Shown piece by piece: positions 8,969-17,583 of a stretch of DNA of 46,246 nucleotides (the stretch's first letter is position 1; the number at the start of each line of letters is the position of its first letter). The stretch is from an uncultured Prevotella sp. GTDB lineage: Bacteria > Bacteroidota > Bacteroidia > Bacteroidales > Bacteroidaceae. The position numbers and the translations under genes are program-made. The DNA is taken from positions 1 through 46,246 of the forward strand of contig CAKPWR010000015.1 in the NCBI GenBank assembly GCA_934196725.1, given 5' to 3'. The notes below the pieces were generated by a model. It made no database searches, had not been told where the DNA came from, and saw nothing but the letters and a program-made list of their open reading frames with translations.

Positions 8969-10360
8969 ATGAGAAGATTCATTTGCATACTATCTATCCT
9001 GACACAAGCTATGGCACTCAGTGCCAAGAACTATTATGTGTCACCACAAGGCAAAGACAAGAACAATGGTTTAAGCAAGTCAAAAGCCTTTGCCTCCCTA
9101 GCCCAGGCTCAAGCCATTGTAGCTCCAGGAGATACCGTTTATATCATGCCAGGAACCTACAAGGTAAAGCAGAAAGACCTGATGGCACCCACCTATCAAA
9201 AGGTATATGCCGTAGCCTTCCTGCTCGATAAGAGCGGAACAGCCCAGAAGCGCATCAGCTACATCGGCATGACGGATGCCCAAGGCAAACGCCCCGTGTT
9301 CGATTTCTCGGAGGTAAAACCGGATGCCCGCATCACCGGATTCCTGCTGAGAGGCAGCTATCTCCACATCAAGAACATTGAGAGCATCGGTATTCAGGTA
9401 ACACAACCCCATCATACCCAAAGCGAAAACTTCAGAATATTCAATGCTTCTCATAACAAGCTGGAGAACGTCTCTGCTCACGACGGCATGGGAATCGGAT
9501 TCTATCTCATCAAGAAATGTGCACACAACTACTTCATCAATTGTGATGCCTACAACAACTTCGATACCGTTTCGGAAAACGGAAAAGGCGGCAATAGCGA
9601 CGGATTCGGATGCCATCCGGGAACACTCGACAGCGAAGAGAATGTATTCATCGGTTGCAGAGCCTGGTATAACAGCGATGACGGTTACGATCTCATCAAC
9701 GCCCAAGCCCCGGTGAAGTTCCTCTATAGCATAGCCTACAAGAACGGATTTGCCAGCATCAATGGCGAAGACAAGAAGATAGCAGATGGAAACGGATTCA
9801 AATGCGGCGGCTATGGCATGGGGAAAGTGGCAAGAACGAAGTTTGAAAAAACACCGATGCATATTGCCGAAAACTGCATCTCGGCTGCCAACCGTGCCAA
9901 TGGTTTCTATGCCAACCACCATCTGGGAGGTCTGCACTTCATCCATTGCTCGGCCTATAAGAATGGCGGTGCCAACTATAATATGACCAACAGAAAGGAC
10001 AGAACCGAAACGGGCAACAGCAATGTAAACGGCTATGGTCACATCATAGAAAACTGCCTCTCATACGGTTCGGATGCCATCAAGAGCAACAAGCATCTGA
10101 GGATGGTTGACGGAAACAGGAAGGACTGCACCATACAGAACAACTCCTTCAACTGGAATGAAGCCACCCAGAAGTGGGACAACGACAAGAAACTGACAAA
10201 AAGCAGTTTCAAGAGTCTGGATGCCCAAGAACTGCTGGCAGAACGAGACAGCCAAGGCATGCTGCCATCCTTCCATTTCCTCGAACCAACCCAGCCGAGC
10301 GAATATGGATACAACTTTGCTGATTACCAGCGCCTGGTAAATGAATACAGAAACAGATAA
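8969..10360 (+). CDS. PL9 family polysaccharide lyase 2 (paralogue)
   Basis: A 463-residue paralogue of the preceding lyase, with a signal peptide (MRRFICILSILTQAMALSA). The PL9 site is intact: Asp211 (GGNSDGFGCH), Asp237/Asp238/Asp241 (NSDDGYDL) and Lys278 (ADGNGFKCGG). It lacks the ~40-residue C-terminal tag and ends shortly after the beta-helix, so the paralogues may differ in localisation (one surface-attached or exported, one periplasmic) or in substrate. The 8-bp gap makes a tandem operon. Family assignment is firm; polygalacturonate versus RG-I specificity is not visible from sequence alone. Confidence 0.9.
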   Translation: MRRFICILSILTQAMALSAKNYYVSPQGKDKNNGLSKSKAFASLAQAQAIVAPGDTVYIMPGTYKVKQKDLMAPTYQKVYAVAFLLDKSGTAQKRISYIGMTDAQGKRPVFDFSEVKPDARITGFLLRGSYLHIKNIESIGIQVTQPHHTQSENFRIFNASHNKLENVSAHDGMGIGFYLIKKCAHNYFINCDAYNNFDTVSENGKGGNSDGFGCHPGTLDSEENVFIGCRAWYNSDDGYDLINAQAPVKFLYSIAYKNGFASINGEDKKIADGNGFKCGGYGMGKVARTKFEKTPMHIAENCISAANRANGFYANHHLGGLHFIHCSAYKNGGANYNMTNRKDRTETGNSNVNGYGHIIENCLSYGSDAIKSNKHLRMVDGNRKDCTIQNNSFNWNEATQKWDNDKKLTKSSFKSLDAQELLAERDSQGMLPSFHFLEPTQPSEYGYNFADYQRLVNEYRNR

Positions 10361-10369
10361 GAAGTATAA

Positions 10370-10414
10370 ATTTCCATCAATATGCACGATAGGACAAAGC
10401 ATATTGATGGAAAT
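10370..10414 (+). promoter_or_regulatory. 16-bp perfect inverted repeat with candidate HTCS operator, copy 2
   Basis: ATTTCCATCAATATGC (10370-10385) is the exact inverse complement of 10399-10414, with a 13-nt loop. Its left arm contains the TTTCCATCA-N4-GCAC word, 48 bases before the -7 box at 10419, exactly as at 5704. It ends 4 bases before the -7 box and has no T-run, so an operator is favoured over a terminator of the PL9 transcript, although its position 9 bp after the PL9 stop allows both. Confidence 0.6.
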
Positions 10415-10418
10415 ATCT

Positions 10419-10426
10419 TACTTTTG
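10419..10426 (+). promoter_or_regulatory. -7 box of the CE12-LRR-SusC-SusD operon
   Basis: TACTTTTG followed by CAGCAGGAAC, nearly identical to the -7 box and start region at 5752 (TACTTTTGCAGCAGAAAC). No good TTTG lies at -33, consistent with an activator-dependent promoter. Confidence 0.6.
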
Positions 10427-10483
10427 CAGCAGGAACAATCCAACAGACAATCATAGATTTTAAACTTATAAACAAAAATAATT

Positions 10484-11776
10484 ATGACAATCAAAAGTAA
10501 CATAAAAAGAATTCTCGTCATAGCATTAGCCCTACTGACCCTGGTGCTGAATGTAAATGCAAAGATTCACACCATAGGTGATTCTACCATGGCAGACTAT
10601 GACCAGAGCGAACCAGACCAAAAAGGAATGTATGGATGGGGACAAGTGTTTGGCGATTATTTCACCAACGGCATGACAGTGAAGAACTGGGGCGACCGTG
10701 GTGAGAGTGCCCGCAGTTTCTATCGCAAGTTTTGGCCTAAGGTCAAAACAGAAATCAAAAAAGGGGACTATGTCCTCATTCAATTCGGCCATAACGACCA
10801 GAAATCAGTAGCGACTGATGTTTATCGCGAATATTTAAGTAGGTTTATATGTGAGACGCGTGAGCTTGGTGCCACTCCTATCCTTGTGACATCCATTTGC
10901 CGCAAGCTCTTCGAGGGCACCAAGATTTCACGCCTCGGACGTATAGACAATGGCAAGGCGCATGGCGTGGATGAGAACGACCACACCTACGACTACCCTC
11001 ATCACATGAAGAAGGTGGCCGATTCCCTGAAAGTGGAATGCCTCAACCTCACAGCAGCCTGCAAGGAATACATGGAATCCTGGGGACCAGAAGGCTGCAA
11101 GCAGTTTTTCCCAGCCGGCGGTTCTACCCACACCAACGAACTGGGTGCAAGAGTCAACGCCCAACTGGTGGCACAGCTGATGTACAAGGCAAATATCCTC
11201 AAGAAATACATCAATATCAACAAGATTTATCTTCCAAAAAATGACGGAAAGATAGCCATTGTTGCCAGTCCTAGGAATGATTCTGATTCTGCAGAAGAAG
11301 ACTGGAACTACTATATGGTAAAGACGGGAGCTGATGGTTATGCAGTATTTGGCAATCTTTCAGGCGAAAATCTTGCCGTCCCTGAGGGTCTGATAGCCTA
11401 CGGCGTGATTCAAGGTACAGAAAGCAACCTGGTAAAACTCGTAAAGGTGGGCAACGTGATACCAGCCAACGTGGGTATCATCGTAAGAGGCAAGCCCAAC
11501 ACCGAGTATTCGCTTACAGCCACCACAGAGGCTCCGATGTTCAAGCGCCAAAAGCAGAACCTGCTCAGGGTGAGCGAAAAGACCGAAGCCATCAAGGCCA
11601 AGGAAAAAGGCAGCTACAACTATCTCTTTACAAGCGAGAAGAAGAAAATCACCTTTATCCCTGCCGACGGAAAGACTTCGCTGCGCATCAAGCGAGCTTA
11701 TCTGGTGAGTCCAAACAAACAGGAAAGCATCACCATCGAGCGCAGACAGAGCAACAGCAATACAACAGCCAAATAG
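10484..11776 (+). CDS. CE12 rhamnogalacturonan acetylesterase with C-terminal beta-module
   Basis: A 430-residue SGNH hydrolase with a signal peptide (cleavage near VNA-K27). Block I is GDST with nucleophile Ser34; block II is the Gly in NWGDRGES; block III is GHND; block V is GGSTHTNELGA. CE12 enzymes remove acetyl groups from galacturonic acid of RG-I and so open the backbone to lyases. The Asp normally three residues before the block V His (DxxH) is replaced by Gly, giving GSTH. After ~residue 245 a ~185-residue module follows that resembles the middle module of the protein at 5856-7106 (VPxGLxAY, then IPAxxGxIxxG). First gene of the SusCD operon. Confidence 0.9.
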   Translation: MTIKSNIKRILVIALALLTLVLNVNAKIHTIGDSTMADYDQSEPDQKGMYGWGQVFGDYFTNGMTVKNWGDRGESARSFYRKFWPKVKTEIKKGDYVLIQFGHNDQKSVATDVYREYLSRFICETRELGATPILVTSICRKLFEGTKISRLGRIDNGKAHGVDENDHTYDYPHHMKKVADSLKVECLNLTAACKEYMESWGPEGCKQFFPAGGSTHTNELGARVNAQLVAQLMYKANILKKYININKIYLPKNDGKIAIVASPRNDSDSAEEDWNYYMVKTGADGYAVFGNLSGENLAVPEGLIAYGVIQGTESNLVKLVKVGNVIPANVGIIVRGKPNTEYSLTATTEAPMFKRQKQNLLRVSEKTEAIKAKEKGSYNYLFTSEKKKITFIPADGKTSLRIKRAYLVSPNKQESITIERRQSNSNTTAK

Positions 11777-11822
11777 AAAGAATAAAATCATTTCACGTGT
11801 CACATATATAATACTCAGAACT

Positions 11823-12665
11823 ATGAACAAAAAAACTTTCATGATTCAAGCCATCCTTGCCGCTTGCTGCATCATTACATCCTGCAGCAGCGACACGGTG
11901 GATGGCGACAAAGAATATTTTACTCGTGGGCAAATAGCCTATACACAGGAAGATGAAAGCAAGATTTTCTTCTTCGACAATGGGGATGGCACTGCCATGG
12001 TTACCTACAACCGCAAATATCCCATCCAGCTCAACGACAACAACCAGGCAAAACTGACCACCTACGTAGGATCAGTAACCATCCCAGAGACTTTCACCGT
12101 GGATGGGAAGACTTACCGGGTAACCAGCGTAGATGAGATGGCTTTCGCCAACAACACTACGCTCACTCGACTCACCCTTCCGGAAACCATTACCACCTTC
12201 GGACAGGGTGCATTCGCCAACTGTTCGGCGATGACAGCCGTCAACATCCCTGCATCCATCCAGGAAATCCCAGGCGCCTGTTTCGCCCAATGCAAGAAGA
12301 TGGATGCCTTCACCCTGCCAGAGCAGGTGAAGACCATCGGCAGCCTGGCATTCGCCAACTGCGCCAAGGCAAGCAAGATAGAGCTCAACGAGGGCATCAC
12401 CACCATCGGCGAACGTGCCTTCCTGGGGTGCTCTGCCGTCAGGGAAATCACTTTGCCAAGCACCGTCAGCAAGATGGGCGGCAACGTTTTCTACAGAGCC
12501 AGCAAACTGACCAAGGTTCATGTCAAGGCAACAACCCCTCCGGCATTGCAAGATTCCCTGGGCGATTATATCTCGAAGGCTACACTCTATGTGCCTACAG
12601 GCAGCAAGAGCGCATACGAAGCCGACAAACTCTGGAGCAAGTTTAATACAATAGAAGAAGAATAA
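11823..12665 (+). CDS. BspA-like leucine-rich repeat lipoprotein
   Basis: A 280-residue predicted lipoprotein with lipobox ITSC followed by SSD. From ~residue 95 to 235 it has four to five LRR_5 (BspA/Treponema type) repeats of about 23 residues with the core IxxIGxxAFxxCxxLxxIxLP, then a cap ending near the C-terminus. Such proteins are usually surface exposed and bind glycans or proteins. Its place between CE12 and SusC, 3 bp ahead of SusC, is where surface glycan-binding proteins often sit in PULs, so a surface glycan-binding role is a reasonable inference rather than an observation. There are no enzymatic motifs. Confidence 0.85.
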   Translation: MNKKTFMIQAILAACCIITSCSSDTVDGDKEYFTRGQIAYTQEDESKIFFFDNGDGTAMVTYNRKYPIQLNDNNQAKLTTYVGSVTIPETFTVDGKTYRVTSVDEMAFANNTTLTRLTLPETITTFGQGAFANCSAMTAVNIPASIQEIPGACFAQCKKMDAFTLPEQVKTIGSLAFANCAKASKIELNEGITTIGERAFLGCSAVREITLPSTVSKMGGNVFYRASKLTKVHVKATTPPALQDSLGDYISKATLYVPTGSKSAYEADKLWSKFNTIEEE

Positions 12666-12668
12666 GTC

Positions 12669-15600
12669 ATGAAACATATATTATTCACCCTACTCTTAGC
12701 CTCAGCCAGCATCTCTGGCATGGCACAAAACACAAAGACCATCCACGGTATCATCACCGATGGAAACGGCGACCCGGTGATTGGCGCCACCATCAAAGTG
12801 GGCAAACAGGGCACAGTTACCGATATGGATGGCAAATACACCCTGTCGGTTCCTAATGGCACCCACCAGGTGGAAGTTTCCTACATCGGAATGAAGACCA
12901 GAAAGGTCAACATCAAGGGCGATCAGGCAAGCGCCACCCTGCAGGAAGACTCCAAGATGATGGACGAAGTGGTGGTCATCGGTTATGGTTCCGTGAAGAA
13001 AGGCGATGTAACCAATGCCGTAGCCAAGGTGAAGGGCGACCAGCTGAAAGACCGCCCTGTAAGCAATGTGGCAAGCGCCCTGCAAGGCGAGTTGGCTGGC
13101 GTTGAAATCCGTACCACCAGCGGTGCACCGGGCAGTGACGTTCAGATTAGCGTGCGTGGTGCCACCTCTATCAATGAGAGCGGTAACTCGAATCCTCTCT
13201 TCGTGGTAGATGGTGTTCCTATGGACGACGACTTCGACCTCGTAAACCTCAACCATCAGGACATCGAGAGCATCGAGGTATTGAAGGATGCCTCTTCCAG
13301 CGCCATCTACGGAAGCCGCGGTGCCAACGGTGTGGTTATCATCACATCCAGAAAAGGTAATGACGACGGCAAGGTGAGAGTAAACTTCAGTGCCGATTAT
13401 TCCCTGAGTGCTCCCGAGCGATATATGGACATCATGAGCCCTTCAGAATGGATAGAATGGAGAAAGAAGTCAAACAATGTGCGCTACGTTAACCAATATG
13501 GATTGAAGGGTGCAAAGGAGACAGATACCTACGCTGAGCGCATCGCCATCATCGGCAGTGTGAGCGGAAATTATGTGAACGACCCCCGTTGGGACATGCC
13601 GAACTATGGCGGTCTATCACTCATCGACTGGCAGAAGGAAATCTTCCAGACTGCCCTTGCACAGAACTACAATCTCTCTGTTTCATCAGGCAACAAGACC
13701 AGCAACTTCCGCGCTTCTCTGGGCTACGTCAACCAGGAAGGTATCGTGATCAAGACCGGATTCGAGCGCATCAACCTCAAGATGAGCGCCCAGACCACCA
13801 TCAAGAACAAGCTGACCCTGGGCTTCGACCTGGCACCACAGTTCACCGTTACCAAGGGTGGTAATGTGGACGGCAAGGGCAATACCGCCCAGCTGGCTCT
13901 GACCCTGGCTCCTGTAGCCGAAGCCGAAGCTGGACTTTATACCGGTGCTCAGCCATACACCCGCTATCTATGGGCAGGAAGCGCCGTGAGCCCTATCGCC
14001 AACATGGAGTATTCCGGCTATCGCGACGAGAAAATCCGCCTCAATGCATCAGCCTTCGCCCGCTATCAGATTCTTCCGGAACTTACTGCTGAGGTTTTGG
14101 GCAGCTGGCTGTTCGTCAACAGCGAGCGTCATCGCTTTATCCCAAGCAGCCTCAACAGATATTGGGCTTCTTATCCTGAAGGATATTACAGCGACGGAAG
14201 CTGGACGGGCAGCCGCAACCATAAATATCTGGGACAGGCAACAGCCACCTATAACAAGGATTTCGGCAAGCACCACCTCAACGTGGTGGGCGGATGGTCT
14301 GTAGAGATGACCAAGGACGGAAGTTCATTCAACATCGGTGCCACACAATATCCAAACAACGCCCTGAATGGCGGTTTCTCGGATATGACCACCGTTACCC
14401 TGAAGAATGTATCTGCCGTTTACAATACAGAAGATCGCCTGGTATCTTACTTCGGCCGTGCAGAATATGGCTTCGACAGCCGCTATCTGCTCAACGCCAG
14501 CATCCGAAGAGACGGCAGCAGCCGCTTCGGAAAAAACAAGAAATGGGGCACCTTCCCAGCCGTATCAGGTGCATGGAGAGCCAGCAACGAGAAGTTCTGG
14601 AAGAACAGCTGGCTCGTGAACCAGGCCAAGCTTCGCGTAAGCTATGGTGTGAACGGTTCTAACGCCATCCCTAGCAATTCGGCTTATGGCGTACTGAGCA
14701 ACAGCAACTATAGCCAGGACGGAAAACTGACCACCGGTTTCATTCCGGGCAGCACCGCCAATGATGATCTGGGATGGCAGAAGACGGATTCCTGGAATGC
14801 AGGTATCGACCTCGGTCTCTTCAACAACCGCATCTCCCTGGCAGTGGATTACTATATGAAGAATATCCGTGATATGCTCTATCAGATTACCCTGCCAGCC
14901 GATATGGGTTACACCCGCGGATACACCAACGTGGGTAACATCCGCAACACCGGTATTGAGCTGGAGCTGAAGACCGAGAACCTGACGGGCAGATTGCGCT
15001 GGACCACCAACTTCCAGTTCTCCTGGAACAAGAACAAGGTGATAGACCTGGGCGCCAACTCTACCATCTTCACGGGCTATGACCACTCTACCCAGGTAAT
15101 CGAGGTGGGTCGCCCTGCGGGTGAATACTATCTCTACGATGCCGTGGGCGTTTACGAGACAGCCGAGGATTTGAAGAAATACCCTACTCAGACCGGTTCG
15201 GTGGTAGGTACTGTGAGATACCGCGATGTAAGCGGTCCAGATGGTGTGCCAGACGGCAAGATTACCGAGGCCGACCGTGTTCACATGGGCCATCCGCAGC
15301 CATCGTGCACCTACGGTATGACCAACACCTTCAAATATAAGAACTGGACAGCTTCCTTCCTCATCACCGCACAGACTGGCGGTAAGATTTATGGCGCCTT
15401 AGGCCGTGCCTTCGACCGCCAGGGTATGGGAACATCGGTGAATGTATTGAGAAAGTGGAAGAACATGTGGTTCTCAGAGAGCGATCCGGGCGATGGCCAT
15501 ACACCACGTGCATGGGGGGCGGGTATCAACGAGGAGTATGACAACCGCTGGCTCTACAGCAGCGACTTCATCAAGTTGAAGAACATCACCCTGTCTTACA

Positions 15601-15797
15601 ACTGGCGCATGCCTAAGAAGGCATTCATCAGCAACATGCGCCTCAGTGCCAGCGTAGAGAATGTGTTCATGATTGATTCATACGATGGTGGATATTCACC
15701 AGAGAGCAACAACTCATCGAGCCGCATCTCAAGCTACGACTACGGAGCATATCCAATGGCAAGAACATTCAATTTTGGTGTAAACATTCAATTCTAA
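12669..15797 (+). CDS. SusC/RagA-type TonB-dependent outer-membrane transporter
   Basis: A 1042-residue SusC family protein with a signal peptide. It has an N-terminal carboxypeptidase-regulatory-like domain (GIITDGNGDPVIGATIKVG), a plug domain starting near DEVVVIGYGSVKKGDV with the SusC signatures PLFVVDGVPM and IEVLKDASSSAIYGSRGANG, and a beta-barrel ending in an aromatic residue (FGVNIQF), as outer-membrane barrels do. It imports oligosaccharides together with the SusD lipoprotein next to it. The start lies 3 bp after the LRR lipoprotein stop, and SusD follows after 15 bp. The substrate, RG-I or pectin fragments, is inferred from the enzymes around it. Confidence 0.96.
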   Translation: MKHILFTLLLASASISGMAQNTKTIHGIITDGNGDPVIGATIKVGKQGTVTDMDGKYTLSVPNGTHQVEVSYIGMKTRKVNIKGDQASATLQEDSKMMDEVVVIGYGSVKKGDVTNAVAKVKGDQLKDRPVSNVASALQGELAGVEIRTTSGAPGSDVQISVRGATSINESGNSNPLFVVDGVPMDDDFDLVNLNHQDIESIEVLKDASSSAIYGSRGANGVVIITSRKGNDDGKVRVNFSADYSLSAPERYMDIMSPSEWIEWRKKSNNVRYVNQYGLKGAKETDTYAERIAIIGSVSGNYVNDPRWDMPNYGGLSLIDWQKEIFQTALAQNYNLSVSSGNKTSNFRASLGYVNQEGIVIKTGFERINLKMSAQTTIKNKLTLGFDLAPQFTVTKGGNVDGKGNTAQLALTLAPVAEAEAGLYTGAQPYTRYLWAGSAVSPIANMEYSGYRDEKIRLNASAFARYQILPELTAEVLGSWLFVNSERHRFIPSSLNRYWASYPEGYYSDGSWTGSRNHKYLGQATATYNKDFGKHHLNVVGGWSVEMTKDGSSFNIGATQYPNNALNGGFSDMTTVTLKNVSAVYNTEDRLVSYFGRAEYGFDSRYLLNASIRRDGSSRFGKNKKWGTFPAVSGAWRASNEKFWKNSWLVNQAKLRVSYGVNGSNAIPSNSAYGVLSNSNYSQDGKLTTGFIPGSTANDDLGWQKTDSWNAGIDLGLFNNRISLAVDYYMKNIRDMLYQITLPADMGYTRGYTNVGNIRNTGIELELKTENLTGRLRWTTNFQFSWNKNKVIDLGANSTIFTGYDHSTQVIEVGRPAGEYYLYDAVGVYETAEDLKKYPTQTGSVVGTVRYRDVSGPDGVPDGKITEADRVHMGHPQPSCTYGMTNTFKYKNWTASFLITAQTGGKIYGALGRAFDRQGMGTSVNVLRKWKNMWFSESDPGDGHTPRAWGAGINEEYDNRWLYSSDFIKLKNITLSYNWRMPKKAFISNMRLSASVENVFMIDSYDGGYSPESNNSSSRISSYDYGAYPMARTFNFGVNIQF

Positions 15798-15812
15798 ACA
15801 AGCAAAACGATT

Positions 15813-17405
15813 ATGAAACTATATCAGTATATTATAATAGGTGTAGCAGCCCTGAGTCTCACAGCTTGTGATGATTTCCTCACGGTTACACCAAAGAACA
15901 CGGAGACTACCGACAACTTCTACCAGACTGAAGCGCAGATGGACCAGGCACTCACCGGTCTTTACGGCACGCTGAAGCCTGTGCCGAAGTATCTCTTCGC
16001 CATGAGCGAACTCCGTTCAGACAATACCTGGGTGCTCACCGACAGCAAGCAGAACGACTATGCCGACGTAGCCACCTTCAATGCCAACGGTCTTCTTACC
16101 GACAACATCGTGTCAGGATGCTGGAGCGACTATTTTAAGATTGTATCAGCCGCCAACACCTTCCTCGACAAGATAGATGCACTCGACTTCAACGACCAGA
16201 AGGTGAAGAAGCAGTACAAGGCAGAGGCACGCTGCATCAGAGCCCTGGCTTATTTCGACCTGGTAAGATTCTTTGGCAGAGTTCCTGCTCCTACGCATAT
16301 TCTCACCACCAACCAATCGTTTGAACTGGGACAGAGCGAGGCGGTGGATGTGTATAACAACATCATCGTACCCGACTTGCAATATGCAGTAGAAAACCTC
16401 GCAGAGACAGCTTCCGACTATCAGGGCAAGGCACACAACGAGCGCCTTACCCAGGTGGCAGCCAAGGGATTCCTGGGCAAGGTATATCTCACCATGGCAG
16501 GCTTCCCACTCAACGACGCCGCCAAGAAAGCAGAGGCACAGCAGCTCTTCAAGGAGGTTATCGATTATGCCACAGCCAAGAACAAGTACTGGATGGCAGA
16601 CATGGATGTCTGGAACCAGAGCTGGCTGCACGAGAACGACAACAAGTACGCCATCTTCGAGATTCAGTATATCGCAGAAGCTGGACAGGGAAATCCGATG
16701 GTTACACTCACCGTGCCTAGCAATCCTGGCACAGACTGGTGCGGCAACAACCTCGTAACAGGTACGCATGTGTATATCGAGCGAGGACTCCAGCGCCACT
16801 TCATCGACAAGGATGAAATTACGGGAGAATATCTTGACAAGCGTGCCGACGGAACCCTCAACCTCAAGGAGACCGTGGACGAGGAGGGTAACATCGTAAC
16901 CAGCAAAGGAAATACGTTCTATACAAAGTATTTCGAGAGCAAGGTGAAGCGCGCCAAGTTTGGAAAGTCGGATATGGATGCCACCATCGTAGATCGCACC
17001 TACTGGCCACAGAACTTCCAGCTGCTCCGCATAGAAGACATCATGTTGCTTTATGCAGAGTGCGTGGGTAACACCACCGAAGGCAGAGAGCTGGTGAACA
17101 AGATTCGCCGACGTGCAGGACTTGCTGACCTGGACATCAACTTATCCGAAGAAGAATTCCAGAAGGCTGTGCAGGATGAACGCAGATACGAACTTGCCGA
17201 AGAAGGCGTAAGATGGTTTGACCTGGTTCGCAGAAACGAGTATGTAGATACCATCAAGCAGATGTTCATCGATGATGATGACACCGAGAATGGCACCTAC
17301 AAGCAATACGCCAACCGTGTGAATGTCGACATGTATCTCTATCCTATCCCACAAAGTCAGATAGAAGTTCGCAAGGGTCTCTACACCCAGAACAAGGGAT
17401 ACTAA
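15813..17405 (+). CDS. SusD/RagB family surface lipoprotein
   Basis: A 530-residue SusD-type lipoprotein with lipobox LTAC followed by DDFLTVTPKN, the usual SusD start. It has TPR-like helices (AEARCIRALAYFDLVRFFG) and a C-terminal RagB/SusD domain (DERRYELAEEGVRWFDLVR; final YPIPQSQIE). It forms the lid of the SusC transporter and captures the oligosaccharide. Last gene before a strong terminator. Confidence 0.96.
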   Translation: MKLYQYIIIGVAALSLTACDDFLTVTPKNTETTDNFYQTEAQMDQALTGLYGTLKPVPKYLFAMSELRSDNTWVLTDSKQNDYADVATFNANGLLTDNIVSGCWSDYFKIVSAANTFLDKIDALDFNDQKVKKQYKAEARCIRALAYFDLVRFFGRVPAPTHILTTNQSFELGQSEAVDVYNNIIVPDLQYAVENLAETASDYQGKAHNERLTQVAAKGFLGKVYLTMAGFPLNDAAKKAEAQQLFKEVIDYATAKNKYWMADMDVWNQSWLHENDNKYAIFEIQYIAEAGQGNPMVTLTVPSNPGTDWCGNNLVTGTHVYIERGLQRHFIDKDEITGEYLDKRADGTLNLKETVDEEGNIVTSKGNTFYTKYFESKVKRAKFGKSDMDATIVDRTYWPQNFQLLRIEDIMLLYAECVGNTTEGRELVNKIRRRAGLADLDINLSEEEFQKAVQDERRYELAEEGVRWFDLVRRNEYVDTIKQMFIDDDDTENGTYKQYANRVNVDMYLYPIPQSQIEVRKGLYTQNKGY

Positions 17406-17485
17406 AAGCCGAATTTCATCTCAAAAATGAAGGATGAGTTGCTATTCTACACATACTTCATGCCCTGATAGGCATAAATGACACA

Positions 17486-17528
17486 AAAAGGCGTGGTTTC
17501 GAACGATATAACCACGCCTTTTGTTTTT
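17486..17528 (+). terminator. intrinsic terminator of the SusCD operon
   Basis: AAAAGGCGTGGTT (17486-17498) pairs perfectly with AACCACGCCTTTT (17510-17522), followed by GTTTTT. It ends the CE12-LRR-SusC-SusD transcript. Confidence 0.9.
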
Positions 17529-17536
17529 AAATTGCG

Positions 17537-17544
17537 TAATTTTG
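17537..17544 (+). promoter_or_regulatory. -7 box of the esterase-deacetylase pair
   Basis: TAATTTTG followed by CAGACAAATC. It lies 9 bp behind the terminator arm, so a proper -33 element is not evident. The TTTCCATCA element of the other two PUL promoters is absent. Confidence 0.45.
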
Positions 17545-17583
17545 CAGACAAATCAAATAACAACATAACAATACAATCAGAAG

